Shown piece by piece: positions 7,624-18,252 of a stretch of 64,000 nt of DNA (position 1 is its first letter; each line of letters starts with the position of its first letter). The DNA comes from DATCJA01 sp963814955. GTDB lineage: Bacteria > Acidobacteriota > Vicinamibacteria > Vicinamibacterales > UBA2999. The position numbers were made by a program, and so were the translations under genes. The DNA lies in assembly GCA_963814955.1 (NCBI GenBank), contig CAWFEX010000004.1, forward strand, positions 806,001-870,000. The letters run 5' to 3'. Below the pieces are notes generated by a model, which had not been told where the DNA came from, did no database searches, and was given only the letters and a program-made list of their open reading frames with translations.

Positions 7624-8375
7624 CGTTCCACCCTTGGGCCTGCGGAAGCGCACCACATGTCCCCGCCGACCTTGTCTGCCGTCACCGACGCCGGACTACA
7701 GGACCTCGAGCCCCTGCCCTCGAAACACGTCGATCGCACGTCCAGCGTCTCAACGAGGAACCCCGGCCACGTGGAGTCGACATTCATAATGGCGGACACC
7801 CGAAATGCCACCATGCCCAGATTCGGTCCCTGCAGATCGATCCGTGAGCCATCCGCCGACATGGCGAGATCCTGGTCGTAGACGACCGCACATATACTCC
7901 TTCCCACCAGGAGCGATGCGCGGTCCACGCGGACGGGAATGACGTCTTCGACATCGGACAGCAACGACGCGCGCTGGCCCGTCGCATCGGGTGATCCGAG
8001 ACCAGGCCCCGCGAGCGCAAAGTTCTCGAGCGCATCGTTTTCGCCTGCCCGGCTTTCCCACATTATTGGCTCGCGCTGAAAGGCGAACCAGCTGTCACTG
8101 CCATTCATTCCGCTGCGCAGAACGAACAGACTGCCAACGTTCACCGCGAAGAATGGGAGCGGATCGCGCACGCCCACCGACGCGATCAGGTCGTTCAGTG
8201 CGTCCGGGGGAACCTGATACTGCTGTACGCCAAATTCAATCGAATCCTTGTCAATGACGATCAACAGGGGGCGCCCCCCATCCTGCGCCGCTGTGGGACC
8301 AGCAGCGAAACAGGTGCCCAGCACAACCAGTCCCACAATGGCGATTCTCATCAAGCCCGATATGTTCGGAATCAT
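7620..8375 (-). CDS. Secreted protein of unknown function, coupled to the next gene
   Basis: 251 residues with a Sec signal (MRIAIVGLVVLGTCFAAG, cleavage after TAAQ or TAA). The mature part has motifs LIVIDKDSIEFG, DPLPFFAVNVGSLFVL, WFAFQREPI and ICAVVYDQDLAM, with a Cys-containing C-terminus. I recall similar uncharacterised proteins beside repeat-rich surface proteins but cannot name a family. It lies 66 bases downstream of the giant adhesin-like gene and overlaps the following gene by four bases (ATGA). A GGAGAAACG lies upstream of the ATG chosen here; the longer frame to 8453 adds no signal. Confidence 0.65.
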   Translation of the reverse strand: MIPNISGLMRIAIVGLVVLGTCFAAGPTAAQDGGRPLLIVIDKDSIEFGVQQYQVPPDALNDLIASVGVRDPLPFFAVNVGSLFVLRSGMNGSDSWFAFQREPIMWESRAGENDALENFALAGPGLGSPDATGQRASLLSDVEDVIPVRVDRASLLVGRSICAVVYDQDLAMSADGSRIDLQGPNLGMVAFRVSAIMNVDSTWPGFLVETLDVRSTCFEGRGSRSCSPASVTADKVGGDMWCASAGPRVER

Positions 8376-8440
8376 CACTTTCGTTTCTCCATCTACGTTC
8401 CACAACTTCTCGCACAACATAAGCAACGCGCTCAATCTCG

Positions 8441-11400
8441 TTACGGGGCACACGTGATCAAGTACTTCTTGTCCAGCTTGCCTCCGTCATAGTTCTCGTT
8501 GATGCGCGTGACGATGTCGTTCAGCTGCGAGATAGAAGTGAGTCCGTTCGCTGCGAGCAACGACGTGTTGCCGCCGAGCACCTTGTTCGCGAGATCGAGC
8601 ACGTACTGAACGGTCTTGCCTGCCAGCGGCCCCGACGCGACGCACTTGGTGGCCAGCCCGAACGGTGTCTTGCCGGCATTCGAAAAGTCGTAGCTCAGTT
8701 GCAGCGCCAGCACCTGTCCTGCGAACACGCCGGCCGCGCTGCTCGTCGGGTTGACCGCCGACGCGGTGAGCGTCGCTGCCTTGCCGCCGGCCGGCAGGAA
8801 GTTCTGCACGGCGTTGGACGTCGCGAACGTCAGTGTGACCAGTGGGCCACCGATCGTGACGCCTGCCGGATACACCGATGGGAAGTGCGTCTGTCGCAGC
8901 ACGCCCGGGTTGTTGCCGTTCGGCGTCGCGCCCCAGCCGCCCTGCGTGTAGGTCGTCAACGCGCCGGCCGGGCCGGACCCAGGCCTGACGGTGATTTGCG
9001 CGGTCGCCGGGGCGCTGCAGAGCAGTGGCGCGGTCGCCGGCGGCGTTCCTGTACCTGTCTTCTCGCAGGCCTGATACGTGAACGAGTCAGAACCGACGTA
9101 GCCGGCCAACGGGGTGTAGGTGAACGAACCGTCGGGGTTCAGCGCGAACGCGAAGTGATGGCTCGGCGGTGTCAGCAGGTGCGATTCGAGCTGGGAGCCT
9201 TCCACATCACTGTCGTTCGCCAACACACCCGGTGCCGCTACGGTGAGTGTTGTCGCCTGCGGGGTGGAGTAGCTATCCCCACCCGCCGCCGGTTGGTCGT
9301 TGACCGGCGCCACCGTCACCGATACCGTCGCCGTGGCCGTGCCGCCATTGCCGTCGCTGATCGTGTAGGTGAAGCTGTCCGGCCCGAAGTAGTTCGGGTC
9401 CGGCGCATAGCTCACGCCCGTCCCACTACCCGTGATCGTGGCGGTGCCGTTCGGCGGGTCGCTCACTGCGGTCACCGTCAGCGTCTCGCCCACGTCCGGG
9501 CCGTCGTTGTCGTTCGCGAGCACGTTGATCGCATTCGATCCGCTGTCCTCGGCCACCGTCGCGGTGTCGTTATTCGCCACCGGGTTGTCGTTGACGTTGG
9601 TCACGGTCACGTTGACGGTGGCCGTGTCGGTGCCGCCGTTGCCGTCGCTGATCGTGTAGGTGAAGCTGTCGGTGCCGAAGAAGTCCGGCGTTCGGCGTGT
9701 AGCTGACGTCGCGTCGGCCGTGAAGGTGACCGTGCCGTTGGCGCCCTGGGTCGACGCCGTGACGGTCAGCGTCTCGCCCGCGTCCGGCGCCGTCGTTGTC
9801 GTTGGCCAGCACGTCGATCGCGTTGGCGCCGCTGTCCTCGGCGACCGTGGCCGTGTCGTCGTTCGCGACCGGGTCGTCGTTGACGTTGGTCACCGTGACG
9901 TTCACGGTGGCCGTGTCGGTGCCGCCGTTGCCGTCGCAGATCGTGTAGGTGAAGCTGTCGGTGCCGAAGAAGTCGGCGTCCGGCGTGTAGCTGACGTCGG
10001 TCGGCGGTGAAGGTCGACCGAGCCGTTGGCGCCCTGGGTGACCGCCGGTGACGGTCAGGGTCTCGCCGGCGTCGGGGCCGTCGTTGTCGTTGGCGAGCAC
10101 GTTGATCGCGTTGGCGCCCGCTGTCCTCGGCGACCGTGGCCGTGTCGTCGTTCGCGACCGGGTCGTCGTTGACGTTCGTCACCGTGACGTTGACGGTGGC
10201 CGTGTCGGTGCCGCCGTTGCCGTCGCAGATCGTGTAGGTGAAGGTGTCGGCTGCCGAAGAAGTCCGGCGTTCCGGCGTGTAGCTCACGCCGCGTCGGCCG
10301 GTGAAGGCGACCGAGCCGTTGGCGCCCTGGGTCGACCGCGGTGACGGTCAGCGTCTCGCCCGCGTCGGCGCCGTCGTTGTCGTTGGCCAGCACGTTGATC
10401 GCATTGGCGCCGCTGTCCTCGGCCACCGTGGCCGTGTCGTCGTTCGCGACCGGGTCGTCGTTGACGTTGGTCACGGTGACGTTGACGGTGGCCGTGTCGC
10501 GTGCCGCCGTTGCCGTCGCTGATCGTGTAGGTGAAGGGTCGGTGCCGAAGAAGTCGGCGTTCGGGCGTGTAGCTGACGTCGGCGTCGGCGGTGACGGCGA
10601 CCGAGCCGTTGGCGCCCTGGGTGACCGCCGGTGACGGTCAGGGTCTCGCCGATGTCGGGGCCGTCGTTGTCGTTGGCCAGCACGTTGATCGCGTTGGCGC
10701 CCGCTGTCCTCGGCCACCGTCGCCGTGTCGTCGTTCGCGACCGGGTCGTCGTTGACGTTGGTCACCGTGACCGTGACGGTGGCCGTGTCGGTGCCGCCGT
10801 TGCCGTCGCTGATCGTGTAGGTGAAGGTGTCGGTGCCGAAGAAGTCGGCGTCCGGCGTGTAGCTCACGCCGCGTCGGCCGGTGAAGGCGACCGAGCCGTT
10901 GGCGCCCTGGGTGACCGCCGGTGACGGTCAGCGTCTCGCCGACGTCGGCGCCGTCGTTGTCGTTGGCCAGCACGTTGATCGCGTTGGCGCCGCTGTCCTC
11001 GGCCACCGTGGCCGTGTCGTCGTTCGCGACCGGGTCGTCGTTGACGTTGGTCACGGTCACGTTGACGGTCGCCGTGTCGGTGCCGCCGTTGCCGTCGCTG
11101 ATCGTGTAGGTGAAGCTGTCGGTGCCGAAGAAGTCGGCGTTCGGGCGTGTAGCTGACGCCGGCCGGCCGGTGATGGTCGACCGAGCCGTTGGTGCCCTGG
11201 GTGACCGCGGTGACGGTCAGCGTCTCGCCCACGTCGGGGCCGTCGTTGTCGTTGGCGAGCACGTCGATCGCGTTGGCCCGCTGTCCTCGGCCACCGTGGC
11301 CGTGTCGTCGTTCGCGACCGGGTCGTCGTTGACGTTCGTGACCGTGACGGTGACGGTGGCCGTGTCGGTGCCGCCGTTGCCGTCGCTGATCGTGTAGGTG

Positions 11401-14400
11401 AAGGTGTCGGTGCCGAAGAAGTCGGCGTCGGCGTGTAGCTCACGTCCGCCGGCGGTGAAGGTCGACCGTGCCGTTGGCGCCCTGGGTCGACCGCGGTGAC
11501 CGTCAGGGTCTCGCCGGCGTCGGGCCGTCGCTGTCGTTGGCCAGCACGTCGATCGACGTTGGCGCCGCTGTCCTCGGCCACCGTCGGCCGTGTCGTCGAT
11601 CGCGACCGGGTCGTCGTTGACGTTGGTCACCGTGACGTGACCGTGGCCGTGTCGGTGCCGCCGTTGCCGTCGCTGATCGTGTAGGTGAAGGTGTCGGCGC
11701 CGAAGAAGTCGGCGTTCGGGCGTGTAGCTCACGCCGGCTGGCGGTGAAGGTCGACCGAGCCGTTGGCGCCCTGGGTCGACCGCGGTGACCGTCAGCGTCT
11801 CGCCCGCGTCCGGCGCCGTCGTTGTCGTTGGCCAGCACGTTGATCGCGTTGGCGCCGCTGTCCTCGGCGACCGTGGCCGTGTCGTCGTTCGCGACCGGGT
11901 CGTCGTTGACGTTGGTCACGGTCACGTTGACGGTGGCCGTGTCGGTGCCGCCGTTGCCGTCGCTGATCGTGTAGGTGAAGTGTCGGTGCCGAAGAAGTCG
12001 GCGTCGGGCGTGTAGCTGACGCCGCGTCGGCGGTGAAGGTCGACCGTGCCGTTGGCGCCCTGGGTCGACCGCGGTGACGGTCAGGGTCTCGCCCGCGTCC
12101 GGGCCGTCGTTGTCGTTGGCCAGCACGTCGATCGCGTTGGCGCCGCTGTCCTCGGCGACCGTGGCCGTGTCGTCTTGGCGACCGGGTCGTCGTTGACGTT
12201 GGTCACCGTGACGGTGACGGTGGCCGTGTCGCGTGCCGCCGTTGCCGTCGCAGATCGTGTAGGTGAACGAGTCGGTGCCGAAGAAGTCGGCGTTCGGCGT
12301 GTAGCTGACGCCGCGTCGGCGGTGAAGGTCGACCGAGCCGTTGGCGCCCTGGGTCACCGCGGTCACGGTCAGCGTCTCGCCCGCGTCCGGCGCCGTCGTT
12401 GTCGTTGGCCAGCACGTCGATCGCGTTGGCGCCCGCTGTCCTCGGCCACCGTGGCCGTGTCGTCGTTCGCGACCGGGTCGTCGTTGACGTTGGTCACGGT
12501 GACGTTGACGGTGGCGGTGTCGCGTGCCGCCGTTGCCGTCGCTGATCGTGTAGGTGAACGAGTCGGTGCCGAAGAAGTTGGCGGTCGGCGTGTAGCTCAC
12601 GCCGCGTCGGCGTGAAGGTCGACCGAGCCGTTGGTGCCCTGGCGTGACCGCCGTGACGGTCAGCGTCTCGCCCCGTCCGGGCCGACGTTGTCGTTGGCGA
12701 GCACGTCGATCGCGTTGGCCCCGTGTCCTCGGCGACCGTCGCCGTGTCGTCGTTCGCGACCGGGTCGTCGTTGACGTTGCGTGACCGTCACCGTGACGGT
12801 GGCCGTCTCGGTGCCGCCGTTGCCGTCGCTGATCGTGTAGGTGAACTGTCGGTGCCGAAGAAGTCGGCGTCCGGCGTGTAGCTGACGTCGCCGGCCGGTG
12901 AAGGTACCGAGCCGTTGGGCCCTGGGTAACCGCCGTGACGGTCAGCGTCTCGCCGACGTCCGGGCCGTCGTTGTCGTTGGCCAGCACGTTGATCGCGTGG
13001 CCCCGCTGTCCTCGGCCACCGTGGCCGTGTCGTCATTCGCCACCGGGTCGTCATTGACCGCCGTAACGTTAACCGTAACGACGGCCTCAGTCGAATCAAC
13101 AGTCCCGTCATTGACCTTGAATCCGAAGGTGGCATACGGACTCCGTTTTCGTTTGCATCAGGCCGGAACAGCACTCTCTTTCTAGCATTCGTCACGGTTG
13201 TCGGAACGGTAACAATCTGTGCGCCTGCCGTGGTGTTATCAGGGTTCACCTGATAGAGAGTGCCGTTCGTCGGGAGGGAAGTGATCTTGAACGTGAGAGC
13301 GTCGCCGTTCGCGTCGCTGCCGGTCAGGGTGATTACAGCGTCAGTGTCTTCCGTAGTGGTAACCGTCTGAGAGGTGGCGATAGGCGCGGTATTGCCCGTT
13401 ACTGTAAACGTCGCCGTAGTTACTTGGTTTCCAGATGAACAGGAACCCGGATTCGCTGTCTTACACACAACAACGGTCCATGTTCCGGCGGTTGTTACAG
13501 TCAAGCTGTCGTCCCGAGTGCTAGTTGTAGTGCCCGCAGGTTCGGTAAATCCAATGTCTCGTGCAGGGGTGCCTGTTGAAGGGACTACTCCGGGGGCATA
13601 CCACTGAATCCGCCAGGCCGTTGTTCCTCCACCTTGAATCGTTGCTACAACATGAGCGCAGACGGTAGAACCTGTTGTGAAACTCGATTGCGCGGTCGTG
13701 CAGGTACGATTTCGGATTTGGATGGTAGCAGCGCTTACGTTGCCATCCGTGAATGTCGTCTGTGCGCGCGACCGCGAGTCCTGTGCGGTCAGGTAGAAGC
13801 GCACGCCGAGGTCGTGGCTCCTCCGGCGCCCACTGGTCCCAATAGATGTCACCGTTCGCGTTGGCGGTTACGGTAAACGCGTAGTCGGGGTGAACCGCCG
13901 GGTCCTCCTGGAACAGCAGTGTCACTTCCTCGAGTGGTTGCCATCCTGATCCGGTAATGATCGCCTGCTCGCCCGGCGCATAGTCATCCTTGTCAGTGGC
14001 GATAGTCGCGTATCGGTAGGCCTCCGCATCATTCGGGCCGCCGCCCGCCGCGAACGCATATCCCGCGTCGCCAGCCGGCCCGCCCACCGCGCGTGAGCGC
14101 GGCTGCTGCATCTCGTCCGACTGAATGAAGCTGCCCATGCCCCAGGTATAGGGATCTGTGAAGATGGCAGGCACGAACACATCGGTCGCGGTGACGGGGA
14201 CGCTGGTGGCGGTACCGTCGGAGACGATGGTGGCAGTACCGCCGGAGACCAGGACGCCGTTGTTATGCGGCAGGAGCGTCGCGGTGTGGCCGCTGCGCGG
14301 CACGCTCAACGTGGTGTCGACGAGGGTAAATGTCTGCCCGACGGGTTCGAAGATTTCGGCCGTAGCGAGGTCGCCAGATCCGTTACTTCCGCCGACCACG

Positions 14401-15075
14401 AGAACACGGCCGTCAATGAGCGTCGTTGCCGAAGCGCCAGTGCGCGCTTGCTGCAGGCTGGACGCGATGGTGGTGACACTCTCGCTGTACGGGTCGAAAA
14501 TCTCGGCGGACTGCAGGACAACTCCGTCCACGGTGGACCCGCCAACGATGACGACCGTCTCGTCGCCGAGCAGCGCGGAGGCGTGGCCCGTGCGCGGCTG
14601 CGCCATCAGCGCGACAAGGTCGGACGTTCCGGAGGACAGATCGAAGATTTCGATATCCGAGCTCACCACGCCGTTCGTCATGCCGCCGGCGATCAGGACA
14701 CGGCCGTCGGCAAGCAGGGTAGCGCTGTGGTCCACGCGTGCGGAAACCAGGTGGCCAACCGTAGAGAACGAATTCGCGAGCGGGTCGTAGACGACCACGC
14801 TGTCCGTTGGCTGCCCAGTGGTGTCGATGCCACCGGCGATGAGCGTGACGCCGTCAGGCAGAGCGACGGCTGCGGCGCCAGAGCGGGCATCGGACACGGG
14901 CGCCCATCGATTCCCACGTGTTGACGTCCTGCGGCAGCTGTGCGCGCAAGAGCATGCCGGTAACCGACACGAGTGCGGCAAAAGCGAAGACAAATCCGAT
15001 TCGTCGTATTGACTGGCGTATCACTGCCTCGCTCCTTCGGCGCGACCTTTCCGTACACGTGTGCGGATGCTGCAC
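8441..15075 (-). CDS. Giant secreted Kelch / Ig-like / tandem-95-repeat surface protein, many frameshifts
   Basis: Read through frameshifts, about 2,200 residues. Order from the N-terminus: hydrophobic signal (IGFVFAFAALVSVTGMLL, about 15030-14950); Kelch/galactose-oxidase-like propeller with repeated HSATLLADGRVLIAGG-type blades (about 14890-14170); an Ig-like segment (ATIATDKDDYAPGEQ, ending DIYWDQWAPEE / HDLGVRFYLTA across a break near 13820); a NTAPIATSQTVTT Ig-like domain; 13 tandem-95 repeats; a further Ig-like domain; and a C-terminal domain starting TYTQGGWGATPNG. Breaks outside the array lie near 14897 (GGGG read as GGG) and 13140. Repeats of this type form long cell-surface stalks; the propeller at the tip would be the ligand-binding part (inference). 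It heads a minus-strand set of secreted proteins. Confidence 0.7.
9310..13080 (-). repeat. 13 tandem-95-type Ig/cadherin-like repeats, period about 288 bp
   Basis: The marker CTGTCCTCGG (reverse of the EDSG codons) recurs from 9543 to 13006 with mean spacing 288.6 bases. Each unit encodes about 96 residues with VLANDNDGPDVGETLTVTAV, SYTPNADFFGTDSFTYTI and SDGNGGTDTATVNVTVTNVN, then DDPVANDDTATVAEDSG. Units are close to identical at DNA level but contain one-base indels that break the frame; see findings. Confidence 0.85.
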
Positions 15076-15485
15076 AGCACCGGCGTGTGTATTCGTCTGC
15101 TAAAACGAAATCGAGCCGATGAGCTTCAGGGCAAGTGATATGCCCGGCGAATGGGGACCTGCGTGTGAACTTGTGTGCACGAAGGTCCGAGCGCGGGAGT
15201 CTTTCTTCCGGGCGGCGTGAGAAGGTGGAACACCTACACGCAAACACGCATCGCAGCGGCAGGTGCGATTACGCGCGGTGGTACGCCTGCCACACGTCTT
15301 TTGTCGGGTTCTGATAAGAACTTGTGGTGCGGATCCGCACGGTCGATGCTGACGATGCGGTGCGCGCTATGCTGCTCCGCTGTGGAATACAGCGGTCCGG
15401 GTGTTGAAGTGGCGATGCGTGTGGGTAGGCTTCCGGTATCAACAGGAAGGGGCCACTAGTAACGGCGATGGCCCGCCAGGGAACG
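15076..15485. other. Upstream region of the giant surface-protein gene, no gene seen
   Basis: No coding frame with protein character on either strand. The region is the likely promoter area for the minus-strand surface block. I see no convincing sigma-70 or sigma-54 consensus and no strong terminator. Confidence 0.4.
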
Positions 15486-15960
15486 AGGCTACTGCTTCGC
15501 CTGGATGTTGCCTCCGTTGAGAAGGATCTGTTTTCGGCTCAACAACTCGGTGGAATCGTGGTCGCCTTCGTAGGAGAGCCCTGGAATCGCATCCAGCGCG
15601 AGGATTTGTGTGGACGCAGTCCAGACGCGAATCGCGTAGCTGTCTGGCCCTGCGCCAGGCGACGACCCCGGTTCGCCTCCATCGTAGACATCCACCTGGA
15701 ACTGAACGTTGCCGCCGAGAGCAGCGCCGACATCGTATGCTATGCCCGTCTCGCGATCGACCGCCTTCACCGTGACCTTGCCGATGAACGACGAATAGCA
15801 CGTCTTGATGTATTGGATGTAGTCGTCGTGCACGCAAGCCCATAGGTGGTCACGGCGTTCGACTTGACGTGAATGTTGTAACCCTTGATTTGATCGGGTG
15901 CTGCCGGCACCCAGGCATGCGCGTCGACCGGGCAGGTACGTCGGACCCACCGTGCCTGAA
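15486..15960 (-). pseudogene. Remnant of a repeat-rich secreted protein C-terminus
   Basis: The frame ending at 15489 reads IGKVTVKAVDRETGIAYDV, VQFQVDVYDGG and DSYAIRVWTASTQI, typical of the end of large Ig/PKD-type secreted proteins. Upstream of about 15840 the sensible reading jumps to another frame (PDQIKGYNIHVKSN). No signal peptide or start is found before the neighbouring glycosyltransferase. It is therefore either a truncated remnant or a domain left after rearrangement near the giant surface gene. Confidence 0.45.
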
Positions 15961-15999
15961 TTGAGCTTCGTGGAGCGAACCCTGCCGGGTTTCCGTGGG

Positions 16000-16809
16000 T
16001 CAGCGATGCGTCAGGCCGAGCGTGTGGGCCTGCCGCTGCTCGCTCGATACGCCAGGCACATTACGTCCAAAACGCGACGGCGAGGACAGCATGCGACGCC
16101 AGAGCAACATCCAGGGGCGAAGCATGGCCTCGAAAATGACACGCTTGCCCATCTTCGAATGGCCGACCCTCCGCTCCGTATAACAGATCGGCACTTCTCG
16201 AATCGTGCAGTCGCGCAGTCCGAAGAGCAGCTCCGGAAGGAAGGCGTAGCCAGTGCTGGAGATTCTGTTGAATGCGACGTTCCTGAGCGCGTCAACGCGG
16301 TAGGCGCGAAACCCGCTCGTACAGTCGACGCATCTCAATCCGCCAAGAACGCGAAGATAGCTGTTTGCCGCAAGGCTGAGCAGCAGCCGGCGGACGTCCC
16401 AGTTCAGAACGCGCACGCCACCGACGTACCTCGAGCCAATCGACACATCGGCGCCCGTAAGGGCGTCGATCAACCGTGGCAGATCCGCCGGGTCGTGTGA
16501 GAAATCGGCGTCGAGTGTTGCAATGACGTCGTAGCCGTTACGCACGCCATATTGCAAGCCGGCAATTGTGGCCGATCCGTATCCGCGTTCGGTCCGCCTG
16601 GTCAGGACGTCTACCCGCGCGTCATTTGCCCGGAACGCACGCACGACGTCGGCGGTACCGTCGGGCGAGTTGTCGTCCACAACCAGCATTGAAGACGAGG
16701 GGACCGTTTCGAGGATGCGTGGAATGAGCCTGCGGATGTTGCTGGCTTCGTTGTACGTCATGACGAGAACGAGAATCCTCGTCGACTGGCTCGATTCCGA
16801 CCTGGCCAT
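16000..16809 (-). CDS. Polyprenol-phosphate mannosyl/glucosyltransferase-like GT2 (DPM1 type)
   Basis: 269 residues. GT-A fold with LVMTYNEASNIRRLI at the N-terminus, VVDDNSPDGT, the metal-binding ATLDADFSHDP, SIGSRYVGG and the RCVDCTSGFRAY block typical of dolichol-phosphate mannosyltransferase homologues (PF00535). It lacks C-terminal membrane helices, so it is of the soluble bacterial DPM1 type. It would charge a polyprenyl phosphate with a sugar at the cytoplasmic face for later use by GT-C enzymes, several of which are encoded in this window. The ATG at 16809 is used; nine further upstream residues are possible but look non-conserved. Confidence 0.85.
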   Translation of the reverse strand: MARSESSQSTRILVLVMTYNEASNIRRLIPRILETVPSSSMLVVDDNSPDGTADVVRAFRANDARVDVLTRRTERGYGSATIAGLQYGVRNGYDVIATLDADFSHDPADLPRLIDALTGADVSIGSRYVGGVRVLNWDVRRLLLSLAANSYLRVLGGLRCVDCTSGFRAYRVDALRNVAFNRISSTGYAFLPELLFGLRDCTIREVPICYTERRVGHSKMGKRVIFEAMLRPWMLLWRRMLSSPSRFGRNVPGVSSEQRQAHTLGLTHR

Positions 16810-17073
16810 TGGTACGATTGCACACCGGGCAAGCACCGTGCCTTGCCTTTTCGAGTTTGATCAAGAAAATCTGTGCGAGAAGGTTGCGGCATGGGAGCCT
16901 TTTTTCTTTCGCGGCCGAGAAAGCCGGGGTGGACAGCGCGCCGAGCATCGAAGGGTGCGGCGATCCAGCTCGCGACAATCGACAGATTCCTTGGCTTTTT
17001 CCCGGTTCTCGCCCCGCGAACAGAGCCGTGGCGGTTCACGCCCGGGTGCTGTTTTTGCACCGTTCAGCTGTTA

Positions 17074-18174
17074 ATGCCGTTTCGCGCCCGGCTGGCTTTT
17101 GCCGTTTCGATACTCCTGGTTCCGGCTGCACTCTTCGCCCAACGCCCCGCACGCGACGTCGAGACGCTTGCCAACCAGGCAGTAGCGGCACTCGAGGAGA
17201 AACGTTTCGGCGATGCCTTGGAGGCGTTCAGTGAGGCGGCGAAATTGGCGCCCCGCGACGCCAGCCTGGCCTTCGGCGTCGGCATAGCGGCTTTCATGCT
17301 TGGGCAGAATGACGATGCCGAAGCCTGGTTCGTACGCTCGCTCCAGCTCGATCCTGCATTCCTGGGTTCGTCGGTGTGGCTGGGAGAGTTGCAGTACCGC
17401 GAGGGGCGGATCAAGGAAGCAATAGCGACGTATGAAGCGGCCCTGAAACGCACACCCGACGCGCGCGAGCTCGAGACCCGCCTGGCCGGATGGCGCAAGG
17501 AAACGGCGCTGCAGGACAGGTTCTATGAGTCGCGCGGCGCCCATTTCAGCGTGCTGTTCGAAGGACCCGCAGACGAGGCGCTCGCCCGCCGCATCGTCGA
17601 GCGTCTCGAGGCCGCATACTGGCGCGTGGGCAGCGCGCTCACCGCCTATCCTGCCAAGCCGATTTCGGTCGTGCTCTATACCACCGAGCAGTTTCGCGAC
17701 ATTACGCGGCTGCCGGAGTGGACGGCTGCGGCCTACGACGGACGCATCCGTGTTCCGGTGCGCGGAGCACTGGAACAGAGCGATCGCCTCGATCGAGTGC
17801 TGGCGCACGAATTCGTCCATGCCGTGGTCGCCACGCTGGGCGGACGGAATATCCCGGTATGGCTGAACGAGGGCCTCGCCACCGTGTTCGAGCCGGGAGG
17901 CATGGAAACTGCCGAACGGGTCCTGGCGCGCACGAGCGCGCGCCCCTCGTTACAGGAGCTGCACGACAGCTTCTTCGGTTTGTCAGGCGCCGATGCTGCG
18001 GTGGCGTATTCGTTCAGCGCGGTTGCCGTGCAGCGAATGATCGAGCTGCGCGGCGCTCCGGCGGTTGTGCAGCTCCTGCAGGATTTGAGTCGCGGGGCGC
18101 GGTTCGTCGATGCATTTCAGCAGCGCATTGCGATGCGCTACGAAGACTTCCAGCTGATGGTGGCGCGACGGTGA
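17074..18174 (+). CDS. TPR-containing gluzincin metallopeptidase, secreted
   Basis: 366 residues with a Sec signal (MPFRARLAFAVSILLVPAALFA). Residues about 29-140 are tetratricopeptide repeats (ANQAVAALEEKRFGDALEAF, GELQYREGRIKEAIATYEAAL). The C-terminal half is a MA-clan peptidase with zinc motif HEFVH at 245-249 and the second motif NEGLA at 265-269, where Glu provides the third zinc ligand, as in peptidase_MA_2 family proteins. It likely cuts or binds peptides in the periplasm; the substrate is unknown. The long in-frame extension to 16873 overlaps arginine-rich noncoding sequence and was dropped. Confidence 0.82.
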   Translation: MPFRARLAFAVSILLVPAALFAQRPARDVETLANQAVAALEEKRFGDALEAFSEAAKLAPRDASLAFGVGIAAFMLGQNDDAEAWFVRSLQLDPAFLGSSVWLGELQYREGRIKEAIATYEAALKRTPDARELETRLAGWRKETALQDRFYESRGAHFSVLFEGPADEALARRIVERLEAAYWRVGSALTAYPAKPISVVLYTTEQFRDITRLPEWTAAAYDGRIRVPVRGALEQSDRLDRVLAHEFVHAVVATLGGRNIPVWLNEGLATVFEPGGMETAERVLARTSARPSLQELHDSFFGLSGADAAVAYSFSAVAVQRMIELRGAPAVVQLLQDLSRGARFVDAFQQRIAMRYEDFQLMVARR

Positions 18175-18252
18175 CGGTGTCAGATCGAAGTTGTCACATC
18201 CTTTTCGTCATCGGCTGCGCAGCTCTGGGCTTGCTGGCCTGGCTTATCACCC

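Noticed and set aside
8699..13185. Plus-strand frames of up to 335 codons across the tandem-95 region
   Set aside because: They are valine/arginine-rich antisense translations of the repeat; the minus-strand Ig-like sense is clear in every unit.
15175..15459. 94-codon plus-strand frame upstream of the giant surface gene
   Set aside because: Low-complexity mixed composition, no ribosome-binding site, and it spans the probable promoter region.
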